A DNA stretch of 64,000 bases from Gemmatimonadota bacterium (GCA_027622655.1 JAQBYI010000003.1:1-64000), one strand, 5' to 3'; counted from the stretch's first letter, positions 1 through 11,467 are shown. A program made the numbers and translations. Notes: generated from the sequence alone by a model not told the origin.

Positions 1-350
1 GTGGTCGCGGCAGCCGAGGTGGCCGAGGTGGCCGAGGTGGCCGAGGCGGCGCAGGGGGCCGAGCCGGCGCAGGCGCAGGGCAGAATGCGACCTCGACACT
101 CCGTTCGGGCTTGGTGTTCGTGAAAAAGGGCACCACTTGGGAGCCGCGTGTGTTGAGGCTTGGGATTGCCAACTACGACTACACCGAGGTGATGTCGGGC
201 CTTGAGGAAGGCGAGGAAGTCGCCCTCATGAGCGCCGCAATCATGCAGTTGCGGCGCCAGGAACAGATCGATCGCACGAAGAAGATGGCCAGCCCCCTTG
301 GGGGTGGTACCACGGGCGGACGCGGTGGCGGCGGGCGCGGCGGCTTCTAA
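1..350 (+). CDS. RND efflux periplasmic adaptor, C-terminal part (5' end outside window)
   Basis: The reading frame is open from base 3 and ends with TAA at 348-350. The visible part reads as the last section of an HlyD/MacA-type membrane-fusion protein: 'GLVFVKKGTTWEPRVLRLG' followed by 'GLEEGEEVALMSA' is the usual C-terminal barrel pattern of adaptors that link inner-membrane efflux pumps to an outer-membrane channel. Two Gly/Arg-rich tracts are unusual: one inside the barrel region (bases 3-70) and one at the extreme C-terminus (GGRGGGGRGGF). The gene ends 13 bp before the start of a MacB-type permease, so the two are very likely co-transcribed. A partner ATPase is not seen and may lie upstream. 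Family assignment is by motif only. Confidence 0.72.
   Translation, partial: GRGSRGGRGGRGGRGGAGGRAGAGAGQNATSTLRSGLVFVKKGTTWEPRVLRLGIANYDYTEVMSGLEEGEEVALMSAAIMQLRRQEQIDRTKKMASPLGGGTTGGRGGGGRGGF
15..50 (+). repeat. 9-bp tandem repeat encoding Arg-Gly-Gly
   Basis: The unit CGAGGTGGC occurs four times in a row (15-23, 24-32, 33-41, 42-50), the last with one substitution (T to C). It is in frame with the adaptor gene and encodes four Arg-Gly-Gly triplets. Changes in copy number would keep the frame. Confidence 0.85.
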
Positions 351-363
351 CCGGAATCCATCC

Positions 364-1584
<1,221 letters not shown>

Positions 1585-1620
1585 CAGAGCGACCTGCGAC
1601 AGGCCGTTCACGACACAAAA

Positions 1621-1656
1621 GCGGCCCGGAGAAAGTTCTCCGGGCCGCTTCGCATT
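1621..1656. terminator. Hairpin terminator between convergent genes
   Basis: GCGGCCCGGAGAA (1621-1633) pairs perfectly with TTCTCCGGGCCGC (1636-1648). It is preceded by AAAA and followed by a short T-containing stretch. It sits between the ends of the MacB-type permease (+) and the TonB-like gene (-), so it may serve both directions. Confidence 0.75.
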
Positions 1657-1694
1657 TCCGCCTGCTCGGGCGCTACCGCTTCGGATTGATTTCC

Positions 1695-2396
1695 TTAGCT
1701 CGTGGGCGGGGGCGTGTTGATCTCGAACTTGTAAGGTTGCTCCACCAGTTGGCGAACCGCATCGGCTCCGCGCATAGCCGGCTTGAAGCGCATACGCGGC
1801 ATGGCCTCGCGCACCGCACGTGCGAACTCCTGATGCGTGGCAGTCATCATCCGAATCGTGGAAAGATCCACGAGGCCGGTGGAATCGATAACGAAGCGGA
1901 ACGTCGCGGATCCCTCGATGTTCCTCTCGAGCAGTTCCCTGGGGTACGCAGGCGCGGCGCTCAGCGGATCGCGCTCAGCCACTGAGTCCAGGCTGATCAG
2001 CGTAAACGCGCCGAACGACCGCGCGGCAACGGCCAGCTGCATCGTGCCGTCGAGCTCGACAGCCTGGGAGATCTTGCGCGGCACTACGGCCTCGCCCGCA
2101 AACTGGTCTTCGCTGACCTCCACTGGTGCACCAATGGCCTGGCCATCGGGTGACCCCTGTTCGGAGAGGCCAATGAACGCCACATGCTCGCCGCCAAGGG
2201 TTGGTTGTGCGTCGGGCGGCAGGATCATTCTCGCAATCATATCCCAGTATTGCTGCCCTTCGTCGCTGACGGCCACAACCGTCGTTCCGCCAACAAGCGC
2301 CACGAACAGCGCCGCGTGAAAAGCGGCGCTCAGCGCTGTCGCGACCACGGGTCGCGGCGGACGAACATGTCTGGACTCGAGCAGGATGTCGAACAT
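1695..2396 (-). CDS. TonB-like energy transducer / TonB C-terminal domain protein
   Basis: The 233-residue protein has a short cytoplasmic head, one membrane helix at about residues 17-40 (VVATALSAAFHAALFVALVG) and a C-terminal TonB domain from about residue 145. The domain shows 'AYPRELLERNIEGSATFRF', then 'VDSTGLVDLSTIRMM'-type spacing and a final 'MRFKPAMRGADAVRQLVEQP' segment, the usual TonB C-terminal pattern. The middle lacks the long Pro-rich spacer of classical TonB, so it may span the periplasm differently. No exbB or exbD is adjacent. It converges with the MacB-type permease and shares a hairpin with it. Role: energising outer-membrane receptors, or a TonB-domain protein of related function. 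Confidence 0.82.
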   Translation of the reverse strand: MFDILLESRHVRPPRPVVATALSAAFHAALFVALVGGTTVVAVSDEGQQYWDMIARMILPPDAQPTLGGEHVAFIGLSEQGSPDGQAIGAPVEVSEDQFAGEAVVPRKISQAVELDGTMQLAVAARSFGAFTLISLDSVAERDPLSAAPAYPRELLERNIEGSATFRFVIDSTGLVDLSTIRMMTATHQEFARAVREAMPRMRFKPAMRGADAVRQLVEQPYKFEINTPPPTS

Positions 2397-2563
2397 GTTT
2401 TCCAGTCAGGCGCCAAATGAGCGAATACCTGCAATTACAACTACCCATCGGAACCGCGAAAGAGTCAAATCAAACGGCATCACCGGGCAACTGGGTTACG
2501 GCTGCCACGAACCCTACGCGCCGCGAACAGAGCGAGTGCCACTTGACTGACAACATAGTATCG

Positions 2564-2606
2564 GCGATATATCGCTAAGCTATATCTACGCTATATCTCT
2601 AAGGAG
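2564..2606 (+). promoter_or_regulatory. Operator-like repeats and ribosome-binding site upstream of padR
   Basis: An AT-rich island stands out in GC-rich DNA. GCGATATATCGC (2564-2575) is a perfect 12-bp palindrome. It is followed by two direct copies of CTATATCT (2580-2587 and 2591-2598) spaced 11 bp apart, about one helical turn. AAGGAG at 2601-2606 is a strong Shine-Dalgarno sequence 7 bp before the padR ATG. PadR-family repressors commonly bind inverted or direct repeats in their own promoters, so this is a candidate autoregulatory operator (inference). Confidence 0.6.
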
Positions 2607-2613
2607 CCTGTTT

Positions 2614-3219
2614 ATGAGGCCGCGAGGATGCTGGGACCAACACCGTGCGGGCGCCGGCCGCTCGTGGGATTGGAAAATGGGCCATGACTTCGGTCCGATG
2701 TTCTTCGGCATGGGACGCGGCGGTCGGGGCGGCCGCGGTAGCCGCGGCGGACGCATGTTCGATCAGGGCGACCTCAAGTTCGTCATTCTGCAGCTGCTCG
2801 AGGCCAAGCCGCGCCACGGCTACGAGATCATCAAGGAACTCGAGGAGCGCTCGGGCGGCCGTTACACGCCGTCGCCCGGCACCGTGTATCCGACGTTGAC
2901 CATGCTCGAGGACATGGGTTACGCGACGATCGAAGCAGAAGCGGGCGGGAAAAAGGTCTATTCGATCACCGACGAAGGTCGTGCGTATCTCACTGAAAAC
3001 AAGCAGACCGCCGACGACGTGTTTGAGCGGCTGTCTGAACTCGGCGCGTCGATTTTCGGCGACGGCATTCGTCCGGCGCATGAAGCAATGGGATCGCTTG
3101 GCCGCGCCTACTGGCGGGCAACCATGCGCCAGCCAGCGAGCGGGGAGACAATTTCGAAGGTAATCGACATTCTCAAGCGCGCCGCAGGCGAAATCGAGGA
3201 GCTGGCGACCACCAGGTGA
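2614..3219 (+). CDS. PadR-family transcriptional regulator
   Basis: The 201-residue protein carries a PadR winged-helix domain at about residues 48-125: 'KFVILQLLEAKPRHGYEIIK', 'GGRYTPSPGTVYPTLTMLE' and 'AGGKKVYSITDEGRAYL' are the diagnostic blocks. The C-terminal part (residues 125-195) should form the dimerising helix. The first 47 residues contain a Gly/Arg-rich run (GRGGRGGRGSRGGRM), which is common in one branch of PadR proteins. An AAGGAG ribosome site precedes the ATG, and operator-like repeats lie immediately upstream, pointing to autoregulation. A strong terminator follows, so it is transcribed alone. The inducer and target genes cannot be read from the sequence. Confidence 0.92.
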   Translation: MRPRGCWDQHRAGAGRSWDWKMGHDFGPMFFGMGRGGRGGRGSRGGRMFDQGDLKFVILQLLEAKPRHGYEIIKELEERSGGRYTPSPGTVYPTLTMLEDMGYATIEAEAGGKKVYSITDEGRAYLTENKQTADDVFERLSELGASIFGDGIRPAHEAMGSLGRAYWRATMRQPASGETISKVIDILKRAAGEIEELATTR

Positions 3220-3262
3220 CGCGCGTCGCTTTACGGACGGGGTCCCCCCGCTAGATTCCCCG

Positions 3263-3297
3263 ACGGGTCGCGAATCGCCGCGACCCGTTTTTCGTTT
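3263..3297 (+). terminator. Rho-independent terminator after padR
   Basis: ACGGGTCGCG (3263-3272) pairs with CGCGACCCGT (3279-3288), a perfect 10-bp stem with a 6-nt loop, followed by a T-rich tail (TTTTTCGTTTT). It lies 44 bp after the padR stop and only a few bases before the kup start. The kup promoter must therefore overlap it, or this hairpin may attenuate read-through into kup. Confidence 0.88.
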
Positions 3298-3305
3298 TCG
3301 CCCCG

Positions 3306-5378
3306 ATGGGCACCGAACCAGGCTCGCCTACCCCACCCGCCGACCAACCGTCGGCCGATCCGCCGAATCCGCCAGCACAGTCTGCGGCCGGCGCCGGTGC
3401 CGCGCACTCGGTATCGGCACCGCCCACGCCGGCGGGAGGCGTCGCAGCCGCGTATTCAGCGCCTGAGCCAGCACCGCACGTCGAGTCCAATCCGACGGGC
3501 AAGCGCCTTCGCATCCTCATGCTCACGGCGCTCGGCGTCGTGTACGGCGACATCGGCACGAGCCCGCTATACGCACTCCGCGAGTGCTTCAAGCCGGAGT
3601 ACGGCCTCGACGCCACGCCTGAGCATGTCTACGGTGTGCTCTCGCTCATCGTCTGGTCGCTGATGCTCGTCGTCACGGTGAAGTACATCATTTTCGTGAT
3701 GCAGGCCGACAATCGCGGCGAAGGCGGTATTCTCGCGTTGCTGGCGCTTGTCGTTCGCCGAGAAACGACGCACAAGCACCGACGTGCAGTGCTCGTTGCC
3801 GTCGCGCTCGTCGGCGCGGCTCTGCTCTACGGCGATGGCACGATCACGCCGGCCATGTCCGTGCTTGGCGCAGTCGAGGGACTCAAGGTCGTGTCACCGG
3901 GGTTTTCGCGGGTCATCGTGCCGCTCAGCATCGTCATCATCGTCGGGCTCTTCTTTTTTCAGCGCTTCGGCACGGCCCGCGTGGGCGCGTTCTTCGGACC
4001 GGTGATGGTCGTTTGGTTCGGCACGCTCGCGGTGCTCGGTGTGCGGGAAATGCTTCTCGCGCCCGAGGTGCTGCTCGCGCTGAACCCGATGCATGGCGTT
4101 CGCCTTATTGCAGAGCGTGGCCCCGCGGCGCTCGTCCTGATGGGCGCAGTCGTGCTCGCCGTGACTGGCGCCGAAGCGCTCGTGGCAGATATGGGCCATT
4201 TCGGCAAGAAGCCGATCCGACTCGCGTGGCTATGGATCGTGTTCCCGTGCCTCCTGCTCAACTATCTCGGCCAGGGCGCGCTGGTACTGCGCGACCCGAG
4301 TGCGATTTCCAATCCGTTCTATCTGCTCGCACCGCGCGCGATGCTCTATCCGATGATCGGCCTCGCCACCGCCGCCGCCGTCATTGCCTCTCAGGCCATG
4401 ATTTCGGGCGCGTTCTCGATCACCCAGCAGTGCGTGCAACTTGGGTACAGCCCCCGCGTCACGATCGTACACACGTCGGCGCGCGAAGCCGGGCAGATCT
4501 ATATCCCCGAGGTGAACTGGGCGCTCGCGCTGGGATGCGTGCTGATCGTGCTCGGATTCCGCGACTCGAGCTCGCTTGGAGCCGCATACGGGATTGCCGT
4601 GACCGGAACCTTTACGTGCACGACGGTGCTCTTCGTGGCCATCGCGGCGGCCCGATGGAACTGGCCACGCTGGCAGGTGCTCGTGCTCGCGATCGCGTTC
4701 CTGTCGCTCGACCTTCCGTTTTTCGCGTCGAACCTGGTGAAGGTGGCAGCGGGTGGCTGGGTTCCGCTGGCGATTGGCGCCGCTCTTTTCACGTTGATGA
4801 CTACGTGGAAGCGCGGGCGCGACATCCTGCGCGAACGCCTGCGCGACATCACGATGCCGCTGCCGGCGTTTCTGGAGAGCATCAAGACCAGTTCCATTCC
4901 GCGTGTGCCCGGAACGGCCGTCTTCATGACTTCTGAGGCCGGTGGAGCGCCGGTGGTCTTGCTGCACCATCTCAAGCACAACAAGGTGCTGCACGAGCAG
5001 ATCATCCTGCTCTCCATTCAGACCGCCAACGTACCCGAGAAGCCACCAACCGAACGCATCAAGACGCTTGAGCGGCTCGAATTGGGCTTTATTCGCGTCG
5101 TCGCGCGCTACGGTTTCATGCAGTCGCCGGACGTCAAGGAAGTACTCGGCATACTCAGGACCAAGGGCGTCAAGACACGCCCGCTCGACACGAGTTACTA
5201 CCTCGGTCGTGAAGAGCTCATTCCGGCCGACAAGCCGTGGAAGAAGGGCGGCCTGTCGATGAACATCTGGCGGAAGCGCCTCTTCGCCGTGATGGCCAAG
5301 AACGCACGCAGCGCAGCGGCGTTCTTCAACCTTCCGCCCAACCGAGTGGTCGAACTCGGGACTCAGATCGAGTTCTAG
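3306..5378 (+). CDS. kup: Kup-family potassium uptake transporter
   Basis: The 690-residue protein matches the Kup/HAK/KT family, inner-membrane K+ importers thought to be proton-coupled. The signature 'LGVVYGDIGTSPLYALRECF' begins near residue 75, followed by about 12 membrane helices up to residue ~500 and a soluble C-terminal domain of ~190 residues. Other conserved blocks are 'YGDGTITPAMSVLGAVEGL' and 'GALVLRDPSAISNPFYLLAP'. The first ~65 residues are Pro/Ala-rich and probably disordered, longer than in most Kup proteins. The annotated ATG could be too far upstream, but the next in-frame ATG (near residue 71) would start at the first helix. It ends at a bidirectional hairpin. Confidence 0.94.
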   Translation: MGTEPGSPTPPADQPSADPPNPPAQSAAGAGAAHSVSAPPTPAGGVAAAYSAPEPAPHVESNPTGKRLRILMLTALGVVYGDIGTSPLYALRECFKPEYGLDATPEHVYGVLSLIVWSLMLVVTVKYIIFVMQADNRGEGGILALLALVVRRETTHKHRRAVLVAVALVGAALLYGDGTITPAMSVLGAVEGLKVVSPGFSRVIVPLSIVIIVGLFFFQRFGTARVGAFFGPVMVVWFGTLAVLGVREMLLAPEVLLALNPMHGVRLIAERGPAALVLMGAVVLAVTGAEALVADMGHFGKKPIRLAWLWIVFPCLLLNYLGQGALVLRDPSAISNPFYLLAPRAMLYPMIGLATAAAVIASQAMISGAFSITQQCVQLGYSPRVTIVHTSAREAGQIYIPEVNWALALGCVLIVLGFRDSSSLGAAYGIAVTGTFTCTTVLFVAIAAARWNWPRWQVLVLAIAFLSLDLPFFASNLVKVAAGGWVPLAIGAALFTLMTTWKRGRDILRERLRDITMPLPAFLESIKTSSIPRVPGTAVFMTSEAGGAPVVLLHHLKHNKVLHEQIILLSIQTANVPEKPPTERIKTLERLELGFIRVVARYGFMQSPDVKEVLGILRTKGVKTRPLDTSYYLGREELIPADKPWKKGGLSMNIWRKRLFAVMAKNARSAAAFFNLPPNRVVELGTQIEF

Positions 5379-5388
5379 CGGGCAAAGT

Positions 5389-5418
5389 GCGGCGCCGGAG
5401 CCAAAGTCCCGGCGCCGC
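5389..5418. terminator. Bidirectional hairpin between kup and the PDZ gene
   Basis: GCGGCGCCGG (5389-5398) pairs with CCGGCGCCGC (5409-5418) around a 10-nt loop. It lies between the convergent stops of kup (5378) and the PDZ protein (5427). There is no clear T-run, so intrinsic termination is likely but not certain. Confidence 0.65.
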
Positions 5419-5426
5419 GTGTTCAA

Positions 5427-6380
5427 TCAGAGCATGCTGATCCGGCCGGCCGTGCGCACCGTTACCCTCGGCCGGATGATGACCCGACGGCCGCCTTCGG
5501 GCAGGTTGAACTCGCGCAGCATTCCGTTGCCGGTGTCGAGATTGAATTCGAACCCACCGTCGTGAAGGTCCGACGCGCGTTCAGTCGTAACCTTCACCGT
5601 CCGTGAACGGCCACCGGACACCACCACGAGTTCCGCCGCTTCACCCGGCTTGAGCTTGCCGACTTCGCGCTGGAGCCGGTCGACTCGAGCCGACGCGGCT
5701 CGTGAGTCACCAGCATCTTCGCGTGCGACCCGCACGTCCACTCCGTTGATACTCGCGATGCGGTCACCTTCCACGATCCCGGCCTTTTCGGCGGGCCCGC
5801 CCTCAGTCACCTGCTGCACGAACACACCGGCTGTGTCGCGGCGTGTGCCAGTGGGAGAGACGACGATTCCAACGACGGCGCGGTCGCTCTCGCGTCTCAC
5901 CACCGTGCCCATCGTGGACCGCGACGGGGCCAGCGACTCGGCGGCCACCGTTTTCACGCGCACAGAGCGCGTCCGGCCGCCGCCCCAGACCTCGAGTGTG
6001 ACCTCGTCGCCGGCTTTCACTTTGCGCATCTCGCGGGTCAGCCGGTTCTGGTTGATGCCCTGCATGAAGTCGTCGGCGGCGTCTTCAGGCGTCAGCTTCA
6101 GGTTGATCCCGTTGATCGACTGAAGACGGTTCCCCTCTTCGAGCCCGGCGCGTTCGGCCGGACTTCCGACCGTTACCGATTCGACGAGCAGCCCGAGTGT
6201 GTCGCGCCTGCCCCCTGCCGACGTGGTGATGCCCAGCATGGCGCGGTCTGGATCTGCGGAACCGAACGTGAACGATTGCAGCGATGGTACGCGGATCGAC
6301 GTCTGGGCGGCTACTGGCGTGGCGCCGAGTGCCACCGCGCCGGCGCCGGCCAGCAGCAGTGCGACTGTGGTGTTACGCAT
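5427..6380 (-). CDS. Exported protein with two PDZ domains
   Basis: The chosen ATG at 6380 gives 317 residues starting with a clean signal peptide (MRNTTVALLLAGAGAVALGA, cleavage after ...PVAAQ). Two PDZ domains follow: 'GLLVESVTVGSPAERAGLEE' and 'GVFVQQVTEGGPAEKAGIVE', each with the downstream 'GDRIASINGVDV'-type strand. No protease domain is fused, so it is more likely a periplasmic scaffold or chaperone helper than a DegP/HtrA-type protease. An upstream in-frame ATG (6533) would add 51 residues without signal-like character and is rejected. It is transcribed divergently from the VIT1-type iron transporter. Confidence 0.85.
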   Translation of the reverse strand: MRNTTVALLLAGAGAVALGATPVAAQTSIRVPSLQSFTFGSADPDRAMLGITTSAGGRRDTLGLLVESVTVGSPAERAGLEEGNRLQSINGINLKLTPEDAADDFMQGINQNRLTREMRKVKAGDEVTLEVWGGGRTRSVRVKTVAAESLAPSRSTMGTVVRRESDRAVVGIVVSPTGTRRDTAGVFVQQVTEGGPAEKAGIVEGDRIASINGVDVRVAREDAGDSRAASARVDRLQREVGKLKPGEAAELVVVSGGRSRTVKVTTERASDLHDGGFEFNLDTGNGMLREFNLPEGGRRVIIRPRVTVRTAGRISML

Positions 6381-6514
6381 TGATGAAATCCTCGAGTAGG
6401 CGTGCACCATCTCTGTCACGCCGCCGTAGGCCGAGGGTTGCTGGCAGAGATTATCCCCTGCTCCGAGCCAGCCACTTCCCCGCATCGCTAGCTTTCGGCA
6501 TCTACTCACATGAC

Positions 6515-7627
6515 ATGAATTCTCTCGAAACATTTCGGCATCATTGGCAGGACGAGGCGGACGCAGCGTACCTCTACCGCCTCCTGTCCACGCTCGAGCA
6601 CGATCCGACGCGGCGGAGCGTGTACGAGCGACTCGCCGATGTCGAAGACAAGCACACGGTCATCTGGGCCGGCCTGATTCGCGAGAACGGCGGCACCGTT
6701 GGGCGCTTCAAGCCGACGGGGCGGACGCGGCTTCTCGCATTCCTCGGGCGTCGCTTTGGCCCCACGTTCCTGCTTCCGATGTTGCTCGCCGAAGAAGGGC
6801 GTGAGGTGAAGGGCTACCTCGACATGCATCGGGATACGCCGAAAGGCTCGGCGGGTGCGTCCGAGTCGTTGCTGTTGGCGAAGGAGTCTAAGGCCCACGC
6901 GCTCGAGATCGGCGCGCTGGCCGGTCGTGAGGGTGAGCCATGGCATATGGCCGATTCGGGCGGGTTCCTCCGGAACGTCGTGTACGGATTCAACGACGGA
7001 CTCACGGCCAACTTCGGACTCGTGGCGGGTGTCCTGGGCGCAACGGTGACCTCGCAGCACGAGATGGTGATAGTCGCCGGCGTCGCGGGGGTTATCGCCG
7101 ACGCGCTCTCGATGGCATCCTCCGGCTATCTCGCGGCCAAGAGCGAGCAGGAAGTGTACGCCAACGAGATCGCGATGGAGCGCGAGGAAATCGCGCTGAT
7201 GCCCGAGTTGGAGCGCGACGAGTTGGCGCTGATCTACGAAGCCAAAGGAATGGCGCCCGACGTAGCCCGGGTGCGCGCGACAGAACTCATGAAGGACCCG
7301 GAGCGGATGCTCGCCGAGAAGGTGAAGGAGGAACTCAAGATTGGCGGACAGGAACAGTCGCCGCTGCGCGAAGCGTGGGTGACCGGGCTCGCGACGGCGA
7401 TAGGCGCGGTGATCCCGGTAGCCCCGTTTTTCTTCACAAGCGGAACGCGCGCAATCGTTTTGTCATTTGTACTCGCCATGGCCAGCCATTTCCTCGTCGG
7501 CGCCGCACGCAGTGTGTTCACCGGCCGCAGCGTCTTCCGCTCCGGGCTCGACATGTTTGTCGTTGGCCTGGGCGTGGCGGTGGTCGGCTACTACGTGGGA
7601 GACTGGTTGGGGAAGCTTCTGGCCTGA
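6515..7627 (+). CDS. Ferritin-like / VIT1 (CCC1) fusion, membrane iron or manganese transporter
   Basis: The 370-residue protein begins with a ferritin-like diiron domain (residues ~1-140) whose helices carry the Glu/His pattern 'DEADAAYLYRLLSTLE' and 'LADVEDKHTVIWAGLI', then continues as a VIT1/CCC1 membrane domain with five helices: 'VVYGFNDGLTANFGLVAGVL' is the family signature and 'LMPELERDELALIYEAKGM' the cytosolic metal-binding loop. This architecture is the erythrin-VIT type, known from MbfA in alpha-proteobacteria, where it exports iron. The ATG at 6515 is preferred over an upstream in-frame start that would overlap the divergent PDZ gene. Likely role: protection from iron overload or peroxide stress. 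Confidence 0.9.
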   Translation: MNSLETFRHHWQDEADAAYLYRLLSTLEHDPTRRSVYERLADVEDKHTVIWAGLIRENGGTVGRFKPTGRTRLLAFLGRRFGPTFLLPMLLAEEGREVKGYLDMHRDTPKGSAGASESLLLAKESKAHALEIGALAGREGEPWHMADSGGFLRNVVYGFNDGLTANFGLVAGVLGATVTSQHEMVIVAGVAGVIADALSMASSGYLAAKSEQEVYANEIAMEREEIALMPELERDELALIYEAKGMAPDVARVRATELMKDPERMLAEKVKEELKIGGQEQSPLREAWVTGLATAIGAVIPVAPFFFTSGTRAIVLSFVLAMASHFLVGAARSVFTGRSVFRSGLDMFVVGLGVAVVGYYVGDWLGKLLA

Positions 7628-7689
7628 CCGCCGGACGTTTGAGCGCCGTCTGAGCGCCGGAAGCGCCCTGCGTGGGGAACTTCCCGCAC

Positions 7690-7705
7690 ATGGTGTCAGG
7701 CACCA
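7690..7705. repeat. Possible REP-like palindrome
   Basis: TGGTGTCAGGCACCA (7691-7705) is a short imperfect palindrome (TGGTG/CACCA). A second small palindrome, GGGAACTTCCC, lies just before it (around 7675). Similar GGTGCCTGACACC elements recur in many bacterial genomes as extragenic repeats. Only one copy was noticed here, so this is tentative. Confidence 0.35.
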
Positions 7706-7765
7706 CCCGATACGGACCGGGCGTCACCGGTATGAGGGTTCACCCACACCCTTCGACCCTTCGAC

Positions 7766-8851
<1,086 letters not shown>

Positions 8852-8869
8852 CATGGCGCGCGAGTCGGG

Positions 8870-11386
8870 CTACCCGACGAAGCTGATGAGCCGGCCCGGC
8901 ACGTAGATCACCTTCTTCGGCAGTTCGGGCAGGAACTTCGCGATTGACGGATCGGCGCGTACGGCGGCCACGACGTCGGCCTCAGCCGCGCCCTTTGTGA
9001 CCACCACGGATCCGCGGGTTTTGCCGTTCACCTGCGCCGCGATTGTCATGGTCTCGCCTTCGGCAAGCGCCGCGTCGAATGCCGGCCAGCCGCTATCGAA
9101 GACGCTTTCCGTGTGGCTGAGCCATTCGCCCTGCCACAGTTCCTCGGCAATGTGCGGTGCGAACGGCGCAATGAGCTGAACCAACGGCTCCACCTCGGCC
9201 CGCCGGGGCACGCGCTCGCTACGACGCAACACGTTCACATACTCCATCATTGCGGCGATTGCCGTGTTGTATTGCAACCGCGGAATGTCGTCACCGACCT
9301 TCTTGATCGTCTGCTGGAGTTTGCGCATGACGTCAGGATCGGGCTCATCCGTCGCGCTCGCGTCGCGTACCGACGCCCAGACACGATCGAGAAACCGTTT
9401 GACGCCGCTGATACCCGCGTCGCGAAAGTCACCGCCCTCCTCGAACGGGCCGAGGAACATCAGGTACGTGCGAAACGTGTCGGCTCCCCACTGCTCAATG
9501 AACGCGTCCGGATTCACGACGTTGCCCTTCGACTTCGACATCTTGGCACCGTCGCGAATGATGAGCCCGTGGGCGCGGAATTTCGTGAATGGTTCTTCGA
9601 AGCCGAGATGCCCGGCGTCGTGCAGCACCATTGTGAGGAAGCGCGAGTACAGCAGGTGGAGAACGGCGTGTTCGTTGCCGCCGATGTACGAGTTCACCGG
9701 TAGCCACTTCTTGGTGATCGCCGGATCGAACGGCACGTCGTCAACGCCAACGCTCGGATAGCGGAGGAAATACCAGCCGCTGTCGAGAAAAGTGTCGCTC
9801 ACGTCAGTTTCGCGGCGTGCCTGAGCCCCGCAACTCGGGCACGGCACGCGGTACCACTCTTCGTGGCGCGCGAGGGGCGACACACCGGAATCATCCGGCT
9901 TGAAGTCCGGAATGTTCGGGAGCACGACGGGAAGGTCCTTCTCCGGCACCGGCACCGCGCCACACGCGTCGCAGTGAATGATCGGGATCGGCGGACCCCA
10001 GTAGCGCTGCCGCGAAATGCACCAGTCGTGGAGGCGGAAGTTCACGATCGCCTTGCCCGCGTGCTTCTCCTCGAGCCACGCCGTGATCGCCCGTTTCGCC
10101 TCGTCAACCGGGTAGTCGTTGAACTGCTCGCTGTTTACGAGATGTGCGCCGGCGTCTTCAGTGAACGCGACGGCGAGTGGCGTGCGCCCCGTCTCGCCTT
10201 CAGCCGCAATGACTCGTTCGATCGGAAGGCCGAACCTGGTGGCAAACTCGAAGTCGCGTTCGTCGTGTGCGGGCACGGCCATGATGGCGCCGGTTCCGTA
10301 CTCCATCAGGACGTAGTCCGCGGTCCAGACCGGAATCATCTCGCCTGTCGCCGGATTAACGGCGTACGACCCGGTGAATACGCCGCTCTTTTCCTTGTCG
10401 AGCTTGCGCGACACCACGTCCTGTCGCGCCGAGCGAGCGCGATACTCCGCGACAGCGGCGCTCTGGTCGGAGCTGGTGATGCGGTCGAGCAGCGGGTGTT
10501 CCGGCGCGAGCACAACGTATGTGGCGCCGAAGATCGTGTCCGGACGCGTCGTGAACACTTTCACTTCGTTCTGGCCAGACGCCACTTCTGCGGTAACGTG
10601 AACGGCCGCGCTGCCGGCATCCTCAAGCGGATTCAGGATCCGAAAGCGAAGTTCGGCGCCTTCGGAGCGGCCAATCCACGTGCGCTGCGCCGCCTTGGTC
10701 GACTCCGACCAGTCGAGCGCCCCCAGATTGGCCAGCAGGCGCTCGGCGTAATCCGTGATACGGAAGAACCACTGCTCCAGAAAACGCTGCTCAACCTGGG
10801 CACCGCAGCGCTCGCAAACGCCGCCTTCGACCTGCTCGTTCGCGAGCACGGTCTTGTCATTCGGGCACCAGTTGACCGCCGCCTTCTTCCTGTACGCGAG
10901 CCCGCGGCTGAAAAGTTGGAGAAAGACCCATTGGGTCCACTTGTAGTACGATGGATCGGTGGTGTCCACGACGCGCGTCCAATCCACCATCAGCCCGGCG
11001 TTTGTGAGCTGCCGGGTGAAATTCGCGACGTTTCTGGGGATCAGGTCGAGCGGATGGGCACCGACCTTGAGCGCGTGATTCTCGGAATGAATGCCGAACG
11101 CGTCAAATCCCATCGGCTCGAAAACCGTGAATCCACGTAGCCGCTGGAAGCGGGCGAAGATATCATTGCCAGTGAAGGCAAAGAGGTTCCCGACGTGCAA
11201 TCCCTCAGCCGAAGGGTACGGGAACATCATCAGGGCATAGAACGGGCGTCCGCCGCCGGCGATGTCGGTACGGTTCGCTCCGCTGGCCGCCCACCGTTCG
11301 CGCCATGTACGTTCGACAAGTGAAGGGTCGTACGCACGCGGTTCGTCCGGCGTCGGGGCAGAGTCGGTCTGGTTTGGTGGGGTCAT
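8870..11386 (-). CDS. leuS: Leucyl-tRNA synthetase
   Basis: The 838-residue class I aminoacyl-tRNA synthetase charges tRNA-Leu. The HIGH-type motif appears as '[12 protein letters not shown]' near residue 55, and the KMSKS loop as '[14 protein letters not shown]' in the last third. Between them are the zinc-type insertion ('[17 protein letters not shown]' and '[11 protein letters not shown]') and the CP1 editing domain with '[19 protein letters not shown]'. A second Cys pair (CDACG...CPSCG) follows. The C-terminal anticodon-binding domain and '[13 protein letters not shown]' segment are complete, so length is normal. It is divergent from the methyl-accepting protein with 81 bp between starts. 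Confidence 0.97.
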   Translation of the reverse strand: MTPPNQTDSAPTPDEPRAYDPSLVERTWRERWAASGANRTDIAGGGRPFYALMMFPYPSAEGLHVGNLFAFTGNDIFARFQRLRGFTVFEPMGFDAFGIHSENHALKVGAHPLDLIPRNVANFTRQLTNAGLMVDWTRVVDTTDPSYYKWTQWVFLQLFSRGLAYRKKAAVNWCPNDKTVLANEQVEGGVCERCGAQVEQRFLEQWFFRITDYAERLLANLGALDWSESTKAAQRTWIGRSEGAELRFRILNPLEDAGSAAVHVTAEVASGQNEVKVFTTRPDTIFGATYVVLAPEHPLLDRITSSDQSAAVAEYRARSARQDVVSRKLDKEKSGVFTGSYAVNPATGEMIPVWTADYVLMEYGTGAIMAVPAHDERDFEFATRFGLPIERVIAAEGETGRTPLAVAFTEDAGAHLVNSEQFNDYPVDEAKRAITAWLEEKHAGKAIVNFRLHDWCISRQRYWGPPIPIIHCDACGAVPVPEKDLPVVLPNIPDFKPDDSGVSPLARHEEWYRVPCPSCGAQARRETDVSDTFLDSGWYFLRYPSVGVDDVPFDPAITKKWLPVNSYIGGNEHAVLHLLYSRFLTMVLHDAGHLGFEEPFTKFRAHGLIIRDGAKMSKSKGNVVNPDAFIEQWGADTFRTYLMFLGPFEEGGDFRDAGISGVKRFLDRVWASVRDASATDEPDPDVMRKLQQTIKKVGDDIPRLQYNTAIAAMMEYVNVLRRSERVPRRAEVEPLVQLIAPFAPHIAEELWQGEWLSHTESVFDSGWPAFDAALAEGETMTIAAQVNGKTRGSVVVTKGAAEADVVAAVRADPSIAKFLPELPKKVIYVPGRLISFVG

Positions 11387-11467
11387 GGTACACGAACGGG
11401 GCGCCAGGGGCTCGAAGAACGCCGCCCAGGTCGCCCCAGTTGGTCCAACAGGAATTTCGGGGTCGGA

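Noticed and set aside
3306-3500. Possibility that the Pro-rich kup N-terminus is non-coding
   Set aside because: The frame stays open with in-frame bias, and the next ATG would start inside the first helix. I kept the upstream start with a note on uncertainty.
4230-5426. 398-codon minus-strand frame opposite kup
   Set aside because: No domain and charged low-complexity composition; kup is intact.
9863-11140. Long open frame opposite leuS
   Set aside because: Arg/His-rich composition with no recognisable domain. leuS on the other strand is complete and well conserved.
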